64,000 bases of DNA from Cenococcum geophilum 1.58 (lineage: Eukaryota > Ascomycota > Dothideomycetes > Gloniales > Gloniaceae). Shown here one piece after another: positions 35,574 through 47,203 of this stretch. How positions within the stretch are numbered: the first letter of the stretch is position 1; every line of letters begins with the position of its first letter. The translations under genes were made by a program, and so were the position numbers. Location: positions 1,302,001 to 1,366,000 of the forward strand of contig KV748191.1 in NCBI GenBank assembly GCA_001692895.1, given 5' to 3'. The notes below the pieces were generated by a model. It saw only the letters and a list, made by a program, of their open reading frames with translations, made no database searches and was not told the origin of the DNA.

Positions 35574-36210
35574 TTTGGCCGATTCTTGGCAGATCCGATA
35601 ATGTCGTATGCCAAAAATGTGGGGAGGAACACTTGGGATTATGCTGGGCACACGCTACATACTGCGAAGCCATCTTGATGTATAAAGGACCGCATAGCCG
35701 AAAGCCGTGGGCGGGTGGGACGGGCGAATGTCGATCATCTTGCGGCAACTTCGTCTTCATGGGGGAGGGATCAGTTGAACTCATCACGCTAAAAGGTCGG
35801 CCCACCACCTCCGGTCCCCCAATATTGCGAAGCAAAGCAACTTTAGATTTTAATAGTTGGGCAGAACTTTTTTAAGCTTAAGTATAAGTTTTTATAAAAT
35901 TTAAACTTAAAATTTTTAAGGGATAAACTGAACTTTTTTGGTGGGAGCCTGAGTTAAGTGAGAGTTAGTGAGCTTTTAGCAGAAGTGAGGTCTCTATCAG
36001 GTCCCGCAGTGAACCGAGATCAAATTGGCATGCTAGAGCCCTATGAATGTAGTCTAAATAAATTCGGGTGACCTTAGAACAGTTTGCAACATGCCAGTTG
36101 ATTCCCGAGCTGTATTGCATATTCTTAAATGACCGTAGTGACGGCTCTTGGAACATTAAACCGCCGATCACCCACCATTTACTATCTTCAAATCAGAATA
36201 TCTTGAATAC
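35574..36210. other. Intergenic region between P450 and FAH genes
   Basis: It holds the FAH promoter and the P450 3' flank. An AT-rich block at about 35850-35940 (repeated AACTTTTTTAAG/CTTAAAATTTTTAAG-like strings) could fold and may be a small decayed insertion. No gene is seen. Confidence 0.5.
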
Positions 36211-38176
36211 TTATGGACTTTGATAAGTAGAAAAGATCTCTGACTCTGCTTGCTTGAACTCTCGCATGATTGTCTCCCGCCGTGCCTTAGACCTCGGCGC
36301 AATCTCACAGGGAAAGTCATGCGCGCAGACCAAGAAACCTGCGCTATATCCTGTTTCGTTGCTGACGTCCGGTTCAATAACGTTTCCATGAGCGTCCTTG
36401 CCGGGGCCAATCGAGAAACCCCAGAGTATCTTTGAGATTGCGAGGAAAAGATTGCGCTCTGCGAGATGAATACCAGGGCATAGACGTCGACCCGCGCCGT
36501 ATCCGTAGTGATCACGGCTCTCGTAGTCCGCTGCAGTAGCAAGTTCAGATGCAAGTGCTGTCTGGCCCCTGTAGTGGTCCGGGTCAAAAACCTCAGGATG
36601 GGGAAATTTCTTCTCATCATGGTGCATTCCATACGCGTTTATAAAGATCATGCTACCCTTGGGTAGATACATACCATCCACCCAGTCGTCTGAAAGAACA
36701 CATGAGCGAATTCTTGTAAGAGGGAGTGGGCTTTGAAGTATGAGCTCTTACCTTCTGTTAGCACATGCGGGAATACAAGAGGTACGACGGGTCTCCATCG
36801 CATTGCTTCCTTCACTGTGGCGGCTACATACGGCAAATTTTCGTAGTCCGACCATACTGGCGTTCGATCATCACCAATAACGGCGTCAATCTCTTTCTGA
36901 GCTCTCTTTTGGATCTCCGGCCACTTGGTCATAGCGTGGATAAAGGCAATAATGATCGAGGAAGACGTATCCGAACCGCCCTCCATAAGAACGCCTCCAA
37001 GGAAATACAATTGGTGGCGATTGAACCCAAGCTTATCTTCTTGGTCAAGAACCTTGTCCAGGAAGGATTCTTTGTTGCCTTCAACCTTGCGGCGTTGAAT
37101 GACGAGGTCAAGATACTCTGCGTAGAGCTCATTCATCTCTTTCCCGACGTCTTTAGCTCTTGATACCCACATACCAAGGAACTGCTCCGGGATCCAATGT
37201 AGGAACGGGAATATATCCACGGGAGGTGTGCTGCCGGTCTCCATTACTTCCGACCAATTTTCCATGAGAGCATAAAGTTTAGTCATATGAGCAGTGTTGT
37301 ATGTCGGGGTACGAATACCAAAGACTGTATTTGAAGGTTAATCTTCTGTAGTTTCTGGTGCAGCTTAAAACAGGAAGGAGGAAAAAGGGACTCATCTCAG
37401 ACAACTCGAAGTATCTGATAAATAGATGAGGGGTGCGGCATAAAACGTATACAGCCTTACAAAACGATGCGTCCCAGACTTGAGTCCGGTATGACACAGG
37501 AATTCAAAAAATGTTACTTACCAAGACTCATTATTATGCTGTTACTAAATCTCTTGGGATGTAACATATGCTTCTCAGGAGCAATGCAGAAATCACGAGC
37601 CATTTGAATTGCCTCTGCGTTCACTAAGATTGTGTGCTCCTTTTCCACCCGGCCTTCCATGAAGTACTGGTGGATGAGCTTCCGAAAGCTTCGCCACACA
37701 TCGCCATAATCCATAATAAGAAGATGATCGCCTCCAGTGATGAGCGTATGGCCGACATATGAAATGGGTCTTCCACTATAAATGGAGCTCTTTTTGTCAA
37801 TTAGCTGCTTCACCAGTCGGCGGTCTGTCAAAACAATGGCGGTACCGGTACCCAACTTAAGTGAATAGATACCGCCATATTCTTTCGCCCATTCCGTGAA
37901 CCTGGACAGCTGGTTACCAGCCATAATTATAAACTCCGGTGGGGGTGGAAAGAATACATACTTTACATGTGCCCTCTTCAGCGGCATCTGATGAAGATTG
38001 CCGATCAAGGGTAAAGTTGGAGGACCTGCGCTCAATTGTCAGTCCCAATCTTAGAACTCAGCTTGAGGATGCAGTTGCGTACCACAAGGATAATTGCGAC
38101 CCCTTCTGCCCAAGAAGACTAAAGCATAAACCACACTGGAAACTAAGGACAGGATAATAACCCCAAGAATAATCAT
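36211..38176 (-). CDS. Cytochrome P450 monooxygenase, ER-anchored
   Basis: Five exons on the minus strand: 38083-38176, 37967-38025, 37522-37909, 36752-37324 and 36211-36689 (introns 57, 57, 197 and 62 bp), 530 aa in one frame. An N-terminal membrane anchor (residues 2-22) is followed by a basic stop-transfer and the proline hinge CGPPTLPLIGNLHQMP. The I-helix oxygen-binding motif is GGSDT (296-300). The ExxR is Glu354-Arg357. The heme loop YGAGRRLCPG places the thiolate at Cys442. It is a class-II microsomal P450 that would need a reductase partner. Its place upstream of the FAH-family gene, with the dioxygenase and regulator beyond the island, suggests hydroxylation of an aromatic substrate before ring cleavage. 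The CYP family was not determined. Confidence 0.93.
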
Positions 38177-39909
38177 GGTTACAACGATTTATGCTATTCT
38201 ACAAAGGAATTGTGGGGGACAGGGCGAAATGGGAATGCCTGGTAACCCAGGTATTACTCTCACGACCTCGAAGTTTGGACTCCTTTTTATAACGGACTGC
38301 ATCTCCCGGGATGCGGGGCGCATTCTAATTGGGCCATTACACGCGAAGGTGTAGCACAGGGCTTCGGGAGTGCGGGGTTGAGTCCGAAAGCTGTGGGAGG
38401 CTCAAGCAAGGTACTGACCCAATCTTGACTGTCTTTTGACCTATAACGGGGATCACATCAAAGGCGGCTAGAACAATAGTAGGTATGGGAGGAGGTTCGC
38501 GGGTTCGCTGCTCTGCCAAGTTTTCTCATGTGATTATATGCAAATCTTAACTTCAACCTCAGGTTGTATTTGCTTCACAAAACACACGTTTTCTACACGC
38601 TGAAGATTATTGCATTAGTGTGAACAGCCTACTTTCATTCCCATCTGGTGATTGGCTAACATGACGAAGGACTGACCGCCAAATCGAGCTTCTACCTGAG
38701 CTAATTCGAACATGGACATAACGCGAAAGAGCTTGTAGCGTTGAGCAAGGAGCCTCCAACATCAACTTCAAATACTTCTCCTTGTATATACTGATGAGCT
38801 GCTCTGCCGAAACTTACTTCGATATTCTGCTCTCTGTGTAACGCAATGCTCGAGCGCTACTCTAGTCCGTGCCAATGTGATTGCGAAACATCAAATCTCC
38901 GCTTCCGCCAGTGGTGTCTCCGGCTGAGCCATATATTTCAATGCTACGAGAGAGTTTAAAAGTTCCGTTTGAACTCTTACCCCCCCATTGATGATTGCAG
39001 AAAATTGGGGGTGCCCCATTGTCTTGTTACTGTACTTTTATAAAGCCTTTGCAGCTTCTTAATTGATTTTATAAGCGGAGATAGACTTGTATGCGGTATT
39101 ACGAATGGTTAACCGGGTAAATTCTATATCTAGTCAAAGTTCCCTTACCGCATCAACTGTATCTTTGAAGTACCGCTTGCAGCTTACTTGGGAATAATCT
39201 TTGGTATTGAATGCCATGTCACCATCCCTGGAGGAGCAAAAGGTTATTACTGCGGTTAGGGGTTGAAAGAATTTAAGGGAAAGAGCTTGTAGGGGGCAAA
39301 AACATGACTCCCCCACGTGGGCTCTAAATATTCCGTACACTAGAATCGATCTGATTGCGTTGGATGATTGTAAACTTACTCACGAACCTCCTAATGTCCA
39401 CCAGGTATAAGACCAGATAACAGTCAGACGCGCTAGCCAATTGCGTCATGGAGGAAAGTTGCCGGATACCGCTGGAAAGAAGAGTTCAAATAGATAATTG
39501 AATGAGGGCTTTCTATGATTTATCTGTCCACTCCTGTATGCTAAATTTCCGGTTGTGCCTTTGCTGCAATGTGGAGTTCGGTTAACCTAACCGTTTATGG
39601 TTACAGACATCTCATGTACGGTTGTAGAAATTTTAGTAAAAGGTGGCTGGCTTTATGTGAGGAGCATGTGGATAATTTGTTTTGGTACTCAATGGTGGCT
39701 TGGTGGGTGTTAGCAATTCGTTTTGATTATTCTCATAAATTCCATATCGAGCATCCCACGCTTGTCCTTAATACACCTCAAACGTCATGCATGCACTCAT
39801 AGCACTCATACTAACAAGCTAATCTATCAACCCGAAAGTGGTTGTCTCTCGTGGGAACGAATAACAGCTCGCCTCAAACGCCAGTACTCTAGAATGCACT
39901 TCACTATGC
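38177..39909. other. Intergenic region, no supported gene
   Basis: About 1.7 kb between the P450 start and the 3' end of SSL1. It presumably contains the P450 promoter. Open frames of 60-77 codons on both strands show no recognisable domain. A C-rich run and a G-rich run (around 38980 and 39006) could pair weakly. Confidence 0.5.
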
Positions 39910-41979
39910 TCAACCTGTCATCTTCACTTCCCCATTTCCATCTCCCGCCGCCGGGTCCGCCTGGCTTAAGCACCCTGGACAGTTGTGCAGCACCTCATGA
40001 CAGAATAAATCGCAATCAACGCAAAAATGACTGCCGCAAGCTCGACACTCATACCTCTTGCTCTCACTCGCCAACTGCTGTTCTACCTCCTCTTCTCCAT
40101 CTTCCATCCTCTGGTTTCCCTTGCCTTTGCTGCTATGCCGCGCTTTGGCTGTATCTGTGGTACTGCTCGCCTCCTCGTCTCTAATTGCCTGGAGCTCTTC
40201 ATCTGAAGGCGGGTCGGGAAATGGCAACAAGCAGCCCACGCACTCTCGGCTGCCCACCTCTTTTGCGCGCTCCCAGCTGACCTCGATCCAGTTGCGAAGT
40301 GGGAAGAGATGGTGGTAGCTCCGTGCCAGATGCGTCGACAATATTAGGGTAAGATGGCATCCAGGGCATGTGGCTGGGAGACTACAGACCTTCACGCTGC
40401 ACCGTGAACATGTATAGCCGCCTCTAGTCAGATTGCCGTGGCATGCGCAGAGCGTAGGTACGTCGTCGATGATGCGGGAGGGGAAGCCCATCATCAGCAA
40501 TGAGGCCGCAGATTCGGCTGGCACGGCTCCACCATTTAGGCCGCCTGAGGCATTAGGGCCTGTGGAGCGAATCACAGGTGGCGTGGTTGTGGCGAGGAGA
40601 AGCTCGCGGAGTAATTCCTGGTCCGTCGCCACAACGTACCCACTCTCATCGCCTGCGTTAGTGCGGCCAACTATCTCCTGACAGATACGCAGACGCCCGC
40701 CCATACCAATGATACTGACGCGAATGCGGTCGCGCACGCATGATCTGATGGTTGCGTGTATGTCGCTAGGGTCAAGGGAGAGAAGGGCGCCGAGTATAAT
40801 AATGACTTCTCTAGTCCCGTGACTAGGAGTATGATATAATGTTGCTCTTGCAAGCTCTAGGGCGTTTTGAAGACTTGGAGAGCCTTTAGGTTCCTTCGGC
40901 GCATCCCTCGGGTTTTTTGGGGTCCTTAGTCCATGGATAGCGGCAATGTGTTCGGCAGGGTTGCCAGAGAGCTCGGAAACACGGACACATAGGCCATCAT
41001 GCATGGCCATGACGCTCATCTGGGAGATTGGATTTTGCTCGAAAAACTCTCGAATGTATTCCTGTGTGTATTTGATAATGGTTATGTAGCGGTTAGGCCG
41101 CATATCCTTTTCTAGCATAGCCTCGGAGAGATCAAGGACAAGAATGACATGTCGAATGATGCCGCGTTGGAAGGGTTTTGTGTCTTTGCGTAATCTAAAA
41201 ATTAGCATTAGCATGTTGTCCTTCATGGCTTGTAGACAATAAATGAATCGTGCCGCAGATAACGCCTATTCCGTGGAGTGTCCTTCTTGCTGCGCGAAAA
41301 TGGCAACACAGGATGTTCTGTGGTTCCGGTTAAGGTAAAGTACTCCTTATGTGTATCTGGATTTAAGGCCGTCGCTAGCCCGTTGCCATAAACGTTACGT
41401 ACATAGGGTAGAAGGGACTTCAATCCAGAGCTTGTGCTTGAAGACATGTAGCCTTTCTCTTAAGGAATTCATGGAGATGATGAGGGACTTGTACCCAAAA
41501 GAAATGTGACAGGTATATGCTTTGCTTAAGACATGAACGAGAAGGAGCGTTGGAAGTTGACTGCCAGCAAGGTTCTAAACATCCGACAAACGTAACAGCG
41601 GTAAGATTCTTCTTCGGGTATCATGGCGAACAGCATATACAAAGAAAGGTTCAAATATGTAGCACGTAGGGTCCGTTTGTAAAGCTTCCCGTCCAGGACT
41701 ACTTAACCCTGCGAGGCAAGAAAGTAGAAGAGCATCTTACCTTTTCCTCTTCCTCTCATCTTCTCTCTCCTGAACACTCTGTTTGATAGTACCGTCGGCT
41801 GCTTCCTTCAGCGTCTCGAGCCCTGTTTTGGCAGATGTCTCCCAAGCCTGGTGCCCGCGTGCATTGTCTCTCGACCGTCCTTTGCCCTTTCCATGTGCTC
41901 GCGTGCCATAACTGCTGCTTCCACCCATATATTCATCGTCGGACGCGTCTTGCACGTATTCTCCGTCTGAGTCGGCCAT
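39910..41979 (-). CDS. SSL1: TFIIH core subunit Ssl1 (p44)
   Basis: Two exons on the minus strand, 41741-41979 and 39910-41194, joined across a 546-bp intron (AAAAG|GTAAGA ... TTTTTAG|A). The product is 507 aa. After an acidic/basic N-terminus, a von Willebrand A domain begins (IIRHVILVLDLSEAM, Asp101/Ser103) with FFEQNPISQ and VSELSGNPAEHI. A Cys-rich zinc finger follows (CSRCSVKVCSLPATCPGC), then LILSTHLARSYHHLFPL, a p44 signature, and a C-terminal RING-like C4C4 domain (YECRACGSHFCVDCDLFCHEVLHNCPGC). Ssl1 supports RNA polymerase II promoter opening and nucleotide excision repair in the nucleus, where it stimulates the XPD/Rad3 helicase. Exon 2 runs without interruption. The intron is about ten times the usual length here and contains a separate 74-codon frame. 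Confidence 0.95.
41223..41447 (-). CDS. Small ORF inside the SSL1 intron, unknown
   Basis: ATG at 41447, 74 codons, wholly within the 546-bp SSL1 intron and on the same strand. It opens MSSSTSSGLKSLLPYVRNVY, has a hydrophobic/aromatic middle, and ends in a basic RNRRYLRHDSFIVYKP tail. The composition is protein-like, but no family is recognised. It could be a nested small gene, an alternative first exon or upstream ORF of SSL1, or chance. Length alone does not decide. Confidence 0.35.
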   Translation of the reverse strand: MSSSTSSGLKSLLPYVRNVYGNGLATALNPDTHKEYFTLTGTTEHPVLPFSRSKKDTPRNRRYLRHDSFIVYKP

Positions 41980-42597
41980 CGTGGAAGCGGCGGGTGGCGG
42001 TCACGGCTGGCCGCTGTGGGTGTGCGCAGTTGCGTCGCGACACTAATTTGATAGTAATAGCAGCTTCAATCAGTGCACTGACAACAGGAGGCGAGCTACC
42101 AAGTTTGGGGAGGCTCAAAATACGCTATCTTCACTGGTCAGAGGGGAAAGAGTAGAGACCGAGAGGAGCTTTGTGGAGCTCGACGTGGCGCAAAACATCC
42201 GTTATGAGCGTCAACGTTACGTTAATAAACATTAAAATTAGCCAGACTGCTTATGAGAGAGAGGGGTAGGCATGTTATTCAAGCTGCTCTGTAATTGTCA
42301 TCATCAAAAGAGAGCCTTGAATTGTATCATCTCCAGAATTTAGCTATGTGTTGACGTTCACTAAAATCTCGAGTCAAGAACGCGAACACGTGACTTTCAA
42401 AACTTTATATTTGCATTGAATAGTTAGTTACAAGATACTTACTGGTAAGCGCTGTGCTTCAAATATTTCTATCTTAATCGTGCGAGTTCTGGGTATATCC
42501 AGTCAAGCCAAAAGGCACCAGCAAACATGGTATACGCTATGCTAATAATCATGAAAACCATTATTTTCTTCATCCACCCATTACACTTAAACCTATA
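41980..42597. other. Intergenic region: SSL1 promoter and CHS7-like 3' flank
   Basis: About 620 bp. Both neighbours run on the minus strand. No reading frame or repeat of note was seen. Confidence 0.5.
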
Positions 42598-43850
42598 TTA
42601 TGTATACGCTCCTTGAACTCCCACGCTGGTCATTGGCCAATCATCTTCTGTGATGCTGGACCAGAAGACCCAGATCATGATTACCGCGGCTAGAGTGAAT
42701 AGTGTCTCAAACAAGCCTCCATTTATCCCGCCATTCGTTGCATTGCAAATATGGACGCTAACGACATATTGGAATATCTGACCAATCGCAAAGAGTAGAG
42801 CTGCGCTACCAAGGTATACTGTTGCACATTGTTAACAATTTTTAGGTCTTGGGTGGAGAGACGTTTCTTACTCATAGGTTTCTTTTCTCCGAGTATCCTT
42901 AGAACAAGAAAGGCTTCCAAGAGGAAGAAGACGACAAGAAATACTAGCGGGGCTAGCTGATAGAGCGTGTAAAGCGAGTATGACCGATTCGGAGGGCTTA
43001 ATGTCGAATTCCAAAATCCGGTCCAGCTAAATCCTGTGTCAAGCGCTATGTAGCCAGTACCAATGAATAAAATGAGTGATGAGACGAAGATCAGGCCAAT
43101 CGACATTGGCGTTCCATCATCCAGTAGTTGATAGCCGACAATGCCGTTCAACAATAGTATCCATAATGTTGCGACGACTGCGGCGATATGCACGGCGCTG
43201 AATGCCTAGAAAGGATCATTAGACCAATTGTACATATTGTAAATTGTACAACGTACCCTTCGCACGCCCCCATTGAGTGGAAAGCCACCAACTGTGAATA
43301 TCTCACAGATTGATATGATAATATACCCGAGCAGGAACAATTGCATTTCCCTTTTTAGAGAGCATTAGCTGAAGCCATTGAATAGATTTGGGGATGTGCG
43401 TGCCTTCTTCCGACAGCAGCCTTCTTTCTTTCCGATCTCAAGATAAGAAAAGTACTAGCAGCAATAGCTATACCACATAATAGTATGGACCCTGTTTCCA
43501 TCAGCGCTGTCGCTCAATTGCGTCTATCCATCCCAAGCTACTGACCTAAGTTTGCAAGGTGTTTTTCGTGGTTCAATGATATGCCTACCAGCTCGCATCC
43601 GCCATATCCACTTCCTCCTCTAGTTGGCGACTCTTTGAATAGCTATTGATGTCGTGGTTAGCTTGTTGATTCGTTTACAGGGGGATGGGGTTGTGGTGTT
43701 ATACGTACGTTGCATACTGTGATTCGTTAGGCATTAGCACTTTATTCAAGCTTTAGCTTCAGCTGCTGACAGTAACATACCTGGTATAGTAGCGCGAGAG
43801 CTCCCGGAATCACGACAAAAGTCGTGAAAGTTGCCGTAAGCCGTGGGCAT
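42598..43850 (-). CDS. Chs7-like chitin synthase export chaperone (PF12271 type)
   Basis: Seven exons on the minus strand: 43781-43850, 43709-43716, 43546-43642, 43404-43491, 43257-43350, 42872-43205 and 42598-42818, 303 aa in a single frame. Introns are 51-66 bp. Exon 2 is only 8 nt. Intron 4 is GC-AG. The protein is a multi-spanning membrane protein with the Chs7 layout: an N-terminal Cys region (IPVCN), then about seven hydrophobic segments, with AVGRREMQLFLLGY, ICEIFTVGGFPL, NGIVGYQLLDDGTP, YIALDTGFSWTGFW, AIGQIFQYVVSVHICNATNG and IWVFWSSITEDDWP. Chs7 proteins reside in the ER and help class IV-type chitin synthase (Chs3) to fold and leave for the surface. This member is somewhat shorter than yeast Chs7 and may be a paralogue. 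The N-terminal exons are the least certain. Confidence 0.85.
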
Positions 43851-46519
43851 TCTCGCTGAGGAGCTGCGGCGCTCCTGACACGCTAGTCGCGCAAATATTC
43901 GCCAAACGAGGGGCCGACACTGGGAGCTTTAAATGGGTGTTTGGGGTATGCAAAGGTGATCACTCTGCGATGCGGCGAATTCGATGCGGCGAAGAATGGC
44001 TGTGATGGCAAAACTGGTGATGCGTTGGCGGCTGAAGAAGAGATAAACAGTCCAGTAGCTCCGTCGCTGTCTGAGGGACAAGGAAGCCAACGCAGGGGTC
44101 GCTTAGTGCGCTAGCGCTGGGGTGCAGTAAGAAAGGATGCTGGCGGGACGACTGGCACTGGACACATCGAAGAAGACGGCAGTAGTCCAGGAAATTAGAT
44201 GCCGGCGAAGGCGTAGATATGGGGAAGAAGGCAGAGGCTGAGGCAGTGGTTTTGAGGACCAGCCTATCTGTCAAAATGCTCGGATTCGAGCGCGAAGGGG
44301 TTGCCATGCAAGGTTGTAGAAATATAAGGAGCTGCCGCTGGCCAATAATGGGCTCCGGCCGACACGGCAAGCCTCTAAAAACAGCGCAAGTGCGTTTCAG
44401 ATCTCTAAACCTTTCGTTTGCGTCCGCAAGTATTTATGCACGAAATTTGATGCTAACGGCCAGCCTCACAGGCCCGATGCTCCGCATCATCTCCCCCCAT
44501 CTAGCGACTAAATGAAGCATTTGGATGGTATAAAAGACTCGCCTGGTACGTATGCCAGATGTGATGCGTGTTCTATGGTGGCGATTATCATGCGTTTGGT
44601 GCGACGGCTCGGGACGTGTGTTCACGCCCTTTACGCCACCCGTCTCGATCGCCAGGTCGCCACGGAAAGCCATACCTTAAATTTTTCCTATTTGAAGCAT
44701 CCAATATTTCTACACCCAGCTCTCTTCGTCTCTATTGTACTTAATGGGGATTGTCACCGAGGTTAGAAATGTCGTTGGGTAGCCCTTGTCATCTATGTTC
44801 CAGCATCAGAGCTTTCAGGGATGTCAGCAGATTAGGTAAGGGATCGTTCGGCCGCAACTTCATATTGAATATGGAGCTCAAATCTGAATATGAGGTTGTC
44901 GTTCGGTAAATCTGATGACTTTTGGATATGGAGCTCCTCCATATCGGTAAGTGCGTCAAATTTGCAGGCTATGCCGTGTACATAGTTGGAGTAAAGTTCT
45001 TGGCACCGTTTCAATATGGAGCCTCGAGCTCCTGCTCCATATTCCATATTAATTCTGGAGCTCTCGTATACACGCCAAAGTGACGACTCTATATACCCGA
45101 TCGCGATACTGCTGTCGCATTTGCAAGATTTATATAATATTATCTATTCTAGCCTTCATAATCGCGATAAAGGTGTAGGAAATGTCGACCAAGGAGAGGG
45201 GGTTGGCCGCCGAGGAGGCTCTATTACTGCACTAGAGTAGGGAGTCGCGATAGAGGCCTGGTGGTCACTTAAATCGCCCGCCAAAATCAAGGACGCATTG
45301 CGCGAAGTCGAATCTGGAGCCTCATATGGAGGCTTATCGACTCAATTACAGATTCAACTGAGCTACGGTAGTAGCCGCCACTAATTACAAAACGGGCGAC
45401 ACTAAAAGGCGCATAGATCGACAAATTATGATCTGGAGCTTATTTGCAACCAAACGATCCCCAAGCCTTCTTCGGCTTCTCCCCTACGTATCGAAAGACA
45501 ACGATAAGTGTGCGCCAAGAAGGCGTTGCAAGGCCGTGTTGGTTTCAACTTCGCATGATCACACCTTTCTCAGCCGTTCTTTGTGGTAAGAGAGGCTGCA
45601 TGTTAGACGTGGTCGCTATTGCTTCTTCCGGTGCATCACCGCTAAAGTACAATGATAACCACGTTTCTTCCTCTGCCACCGCATTTCCCTTTCTGCCCTC
45701 TCAGCGATGACCACTTTAACTTCTCGTTTTGTCTTCAGTTTGCAATTGCCTTGAAAGGAGAGCGAACAAAGTGTTCGCATATATGAGAGTAAACCTAGTT
45801 GATCTACTAGTAAAGCGACATGATCTGCTATGCCCGATGGAAGAAATTTTCACTTACTCAGGGTATGTTCCCACTTGTTCGTCAGGATACAGACCGCTGC
45901 AGCCCGAATAATTAACTAAATTTCCACGTGACGATAGTAGGTTACTCAGGAAGCCTGCTTCTGTCGGGTTAATACGGCTGCTCCGCTGCAAATCTTCAGG
46001 ATCAGCACCAGTAGCCCAGCATGTTGCTCCGTAGTACGAGTGTTGGCGCTTGGTCACAAGATAATGGGGCACAGTCGTCACACTACGATTACACGTGGAC
46101 TCAGCACCAATACTGGTGGCCTTCTCAAGCGCTCGTGGTTTCGCATTCATAGAAGAACAGCTTGTCAGCTATCATGTTCGCATGGTGTTTCAATAGGTGT
46201 GGCTATTTCTTCACCAAGCGATTGTCTCTGTGCTGATGTAGCAGTCTGCACTGCTTTGGGAATGCATGCTCGGATGCAGGTGTTAGATCTGCTCAGGAAC
46301 ATGTACAAATTCATAGTAGTTTTTGTTGGAAACCAAGCCCTCTGGGCTGAATAAAAGCTCTCAACAACGACGTAGCAAGGTACATAATCAGCCAGTCGCC
46401 TGCATTGTTCCGGTATTTCTACCGAAAATCTGTATAAAATTTTTATGGTGTTGATGACCACTCCCTAAGAGCCGGGCCGAAAGTCTCTCGCTTGGCCAAG
46501 TGCAGGGAAGCGCTCGATC
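43851..46519. other. Intergenic region upstream of the Chs7-like gene
   Basis: About 2.7 kb with GC-rich (43950-44350) and AT-rich parts. Open frames of up to 136 codons are present, but no family is recognised; those just upstream of 43850 may lie in the leader of the Chs7-like mRNA. A cluster of GGAGCT-centred palindromes is at 44869-45066. No RNA gene was recognised. Confidence 0.5.
44869..45066. repeat. Cluster of ATATGGAG/CTCCATAT inverted repeats
   Basis: At least two hairpins with 9-bp perfect arms are seen: 44925-44945 (GATATGGAG...CTCCATATC, 3-nt loop) and 45013-45043 (AATATGGAG...CTCCATATT). Further single ATATGGAGCTC units lie at 44869-44879 and 45055-45065. Related TGGAGC strings recur near 45312 and 45431. 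Confidence 0.7.
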
Positions 46520-47203
46520 GTGTGCAGCTTTAGGTTGTCCACCTGGTTCACTTTCGATCATTCTTGTTCTGGTGCATCCGCTTACTGCCATCTTTTGAGC
46601 TACCAGCCTTTTCAATGTGATCGACTTCTCCGTAATTGGCTTATCCCCACCAGCTGCCGTTCGTTCCTTCGCAACCTTCGGACCCTGCGACGAACGTCAC
46701 CGGGCCGTACCCTTCCCATCAACACCAGAAACCATCGCGGAGACGGGGCTGCTCCATCTCAGCCCGCAACAGCCGTCAAAATTCCTTCGTCGTCAAACTC
46801 TCGGAGGCCGGCCAATATCCCCCTCCATACCTTATCATCTTCATCGCGACCTCAAGACGCCGATTCAGCCTATCTGCTGGAAAACGAGGAGAAGACCAGA
46901 CAACGGTCATCTTTCTCAGCTGATTCGGATTTTTCCCTTTGGAGTGATACTGGTGACCTGGTAGACCAGCTCGCAGACGAAGAGGATCCTCTCCAGATTA
47001 GGCTCAGGGAGTCCCTCGAGGGTACTCGCCTTGGAGACTTACCGAAAAACAAACGACATCAGAAGCGTGTTCGCTATCAGTCCCAGGATAACACCCGAGA
47101 GAAGAACGAGCAACCTGGAGTCGTTAAGAGGAAAGAAGATATAGAAATACCCGATCCTGGTCCTCGGACGATTTCCCAGGGAGAGAGAATACTAGCTGCC
47201 ATA
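46520..47203 (+). other. In-frame N-terminal extension of the sugar transporter without a visible ATG
   Basis: The frame that leads into the transporter stays open for 228 codons upstream of its first ATG (47204). From about 46790 it reads like a real cytoplasmic tail: SSSNSRRPANIPLHTLSSSS, then DADSAYLLENEEKTRQRSSF, an acidic QLADEEDPLQIRLRESLEG stretch and basic KNKRHQKRVRYQ. No ATG begins this frame, so the start codon is either in an undetected upstream exon or has been lost. The upstream part, before about 46750, is less protein-like. Confidence 0.55.

Noticed and set aside
43507-43545. 39-nt intron option in the Chs7-like gene
   Set aside because: Too short and without a branch site; the acceptor 15 nt further on (intron 43492-43545, 54 bp, with CTGAT) keeps the frame and fits better.
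43960-44370. 136-codon minus-strand frame upstream of the Chs7-like gene
   Set aside because: Low-complexity Ser/Pro/Leu composition, no motif; more likely leader or promoter sequence.
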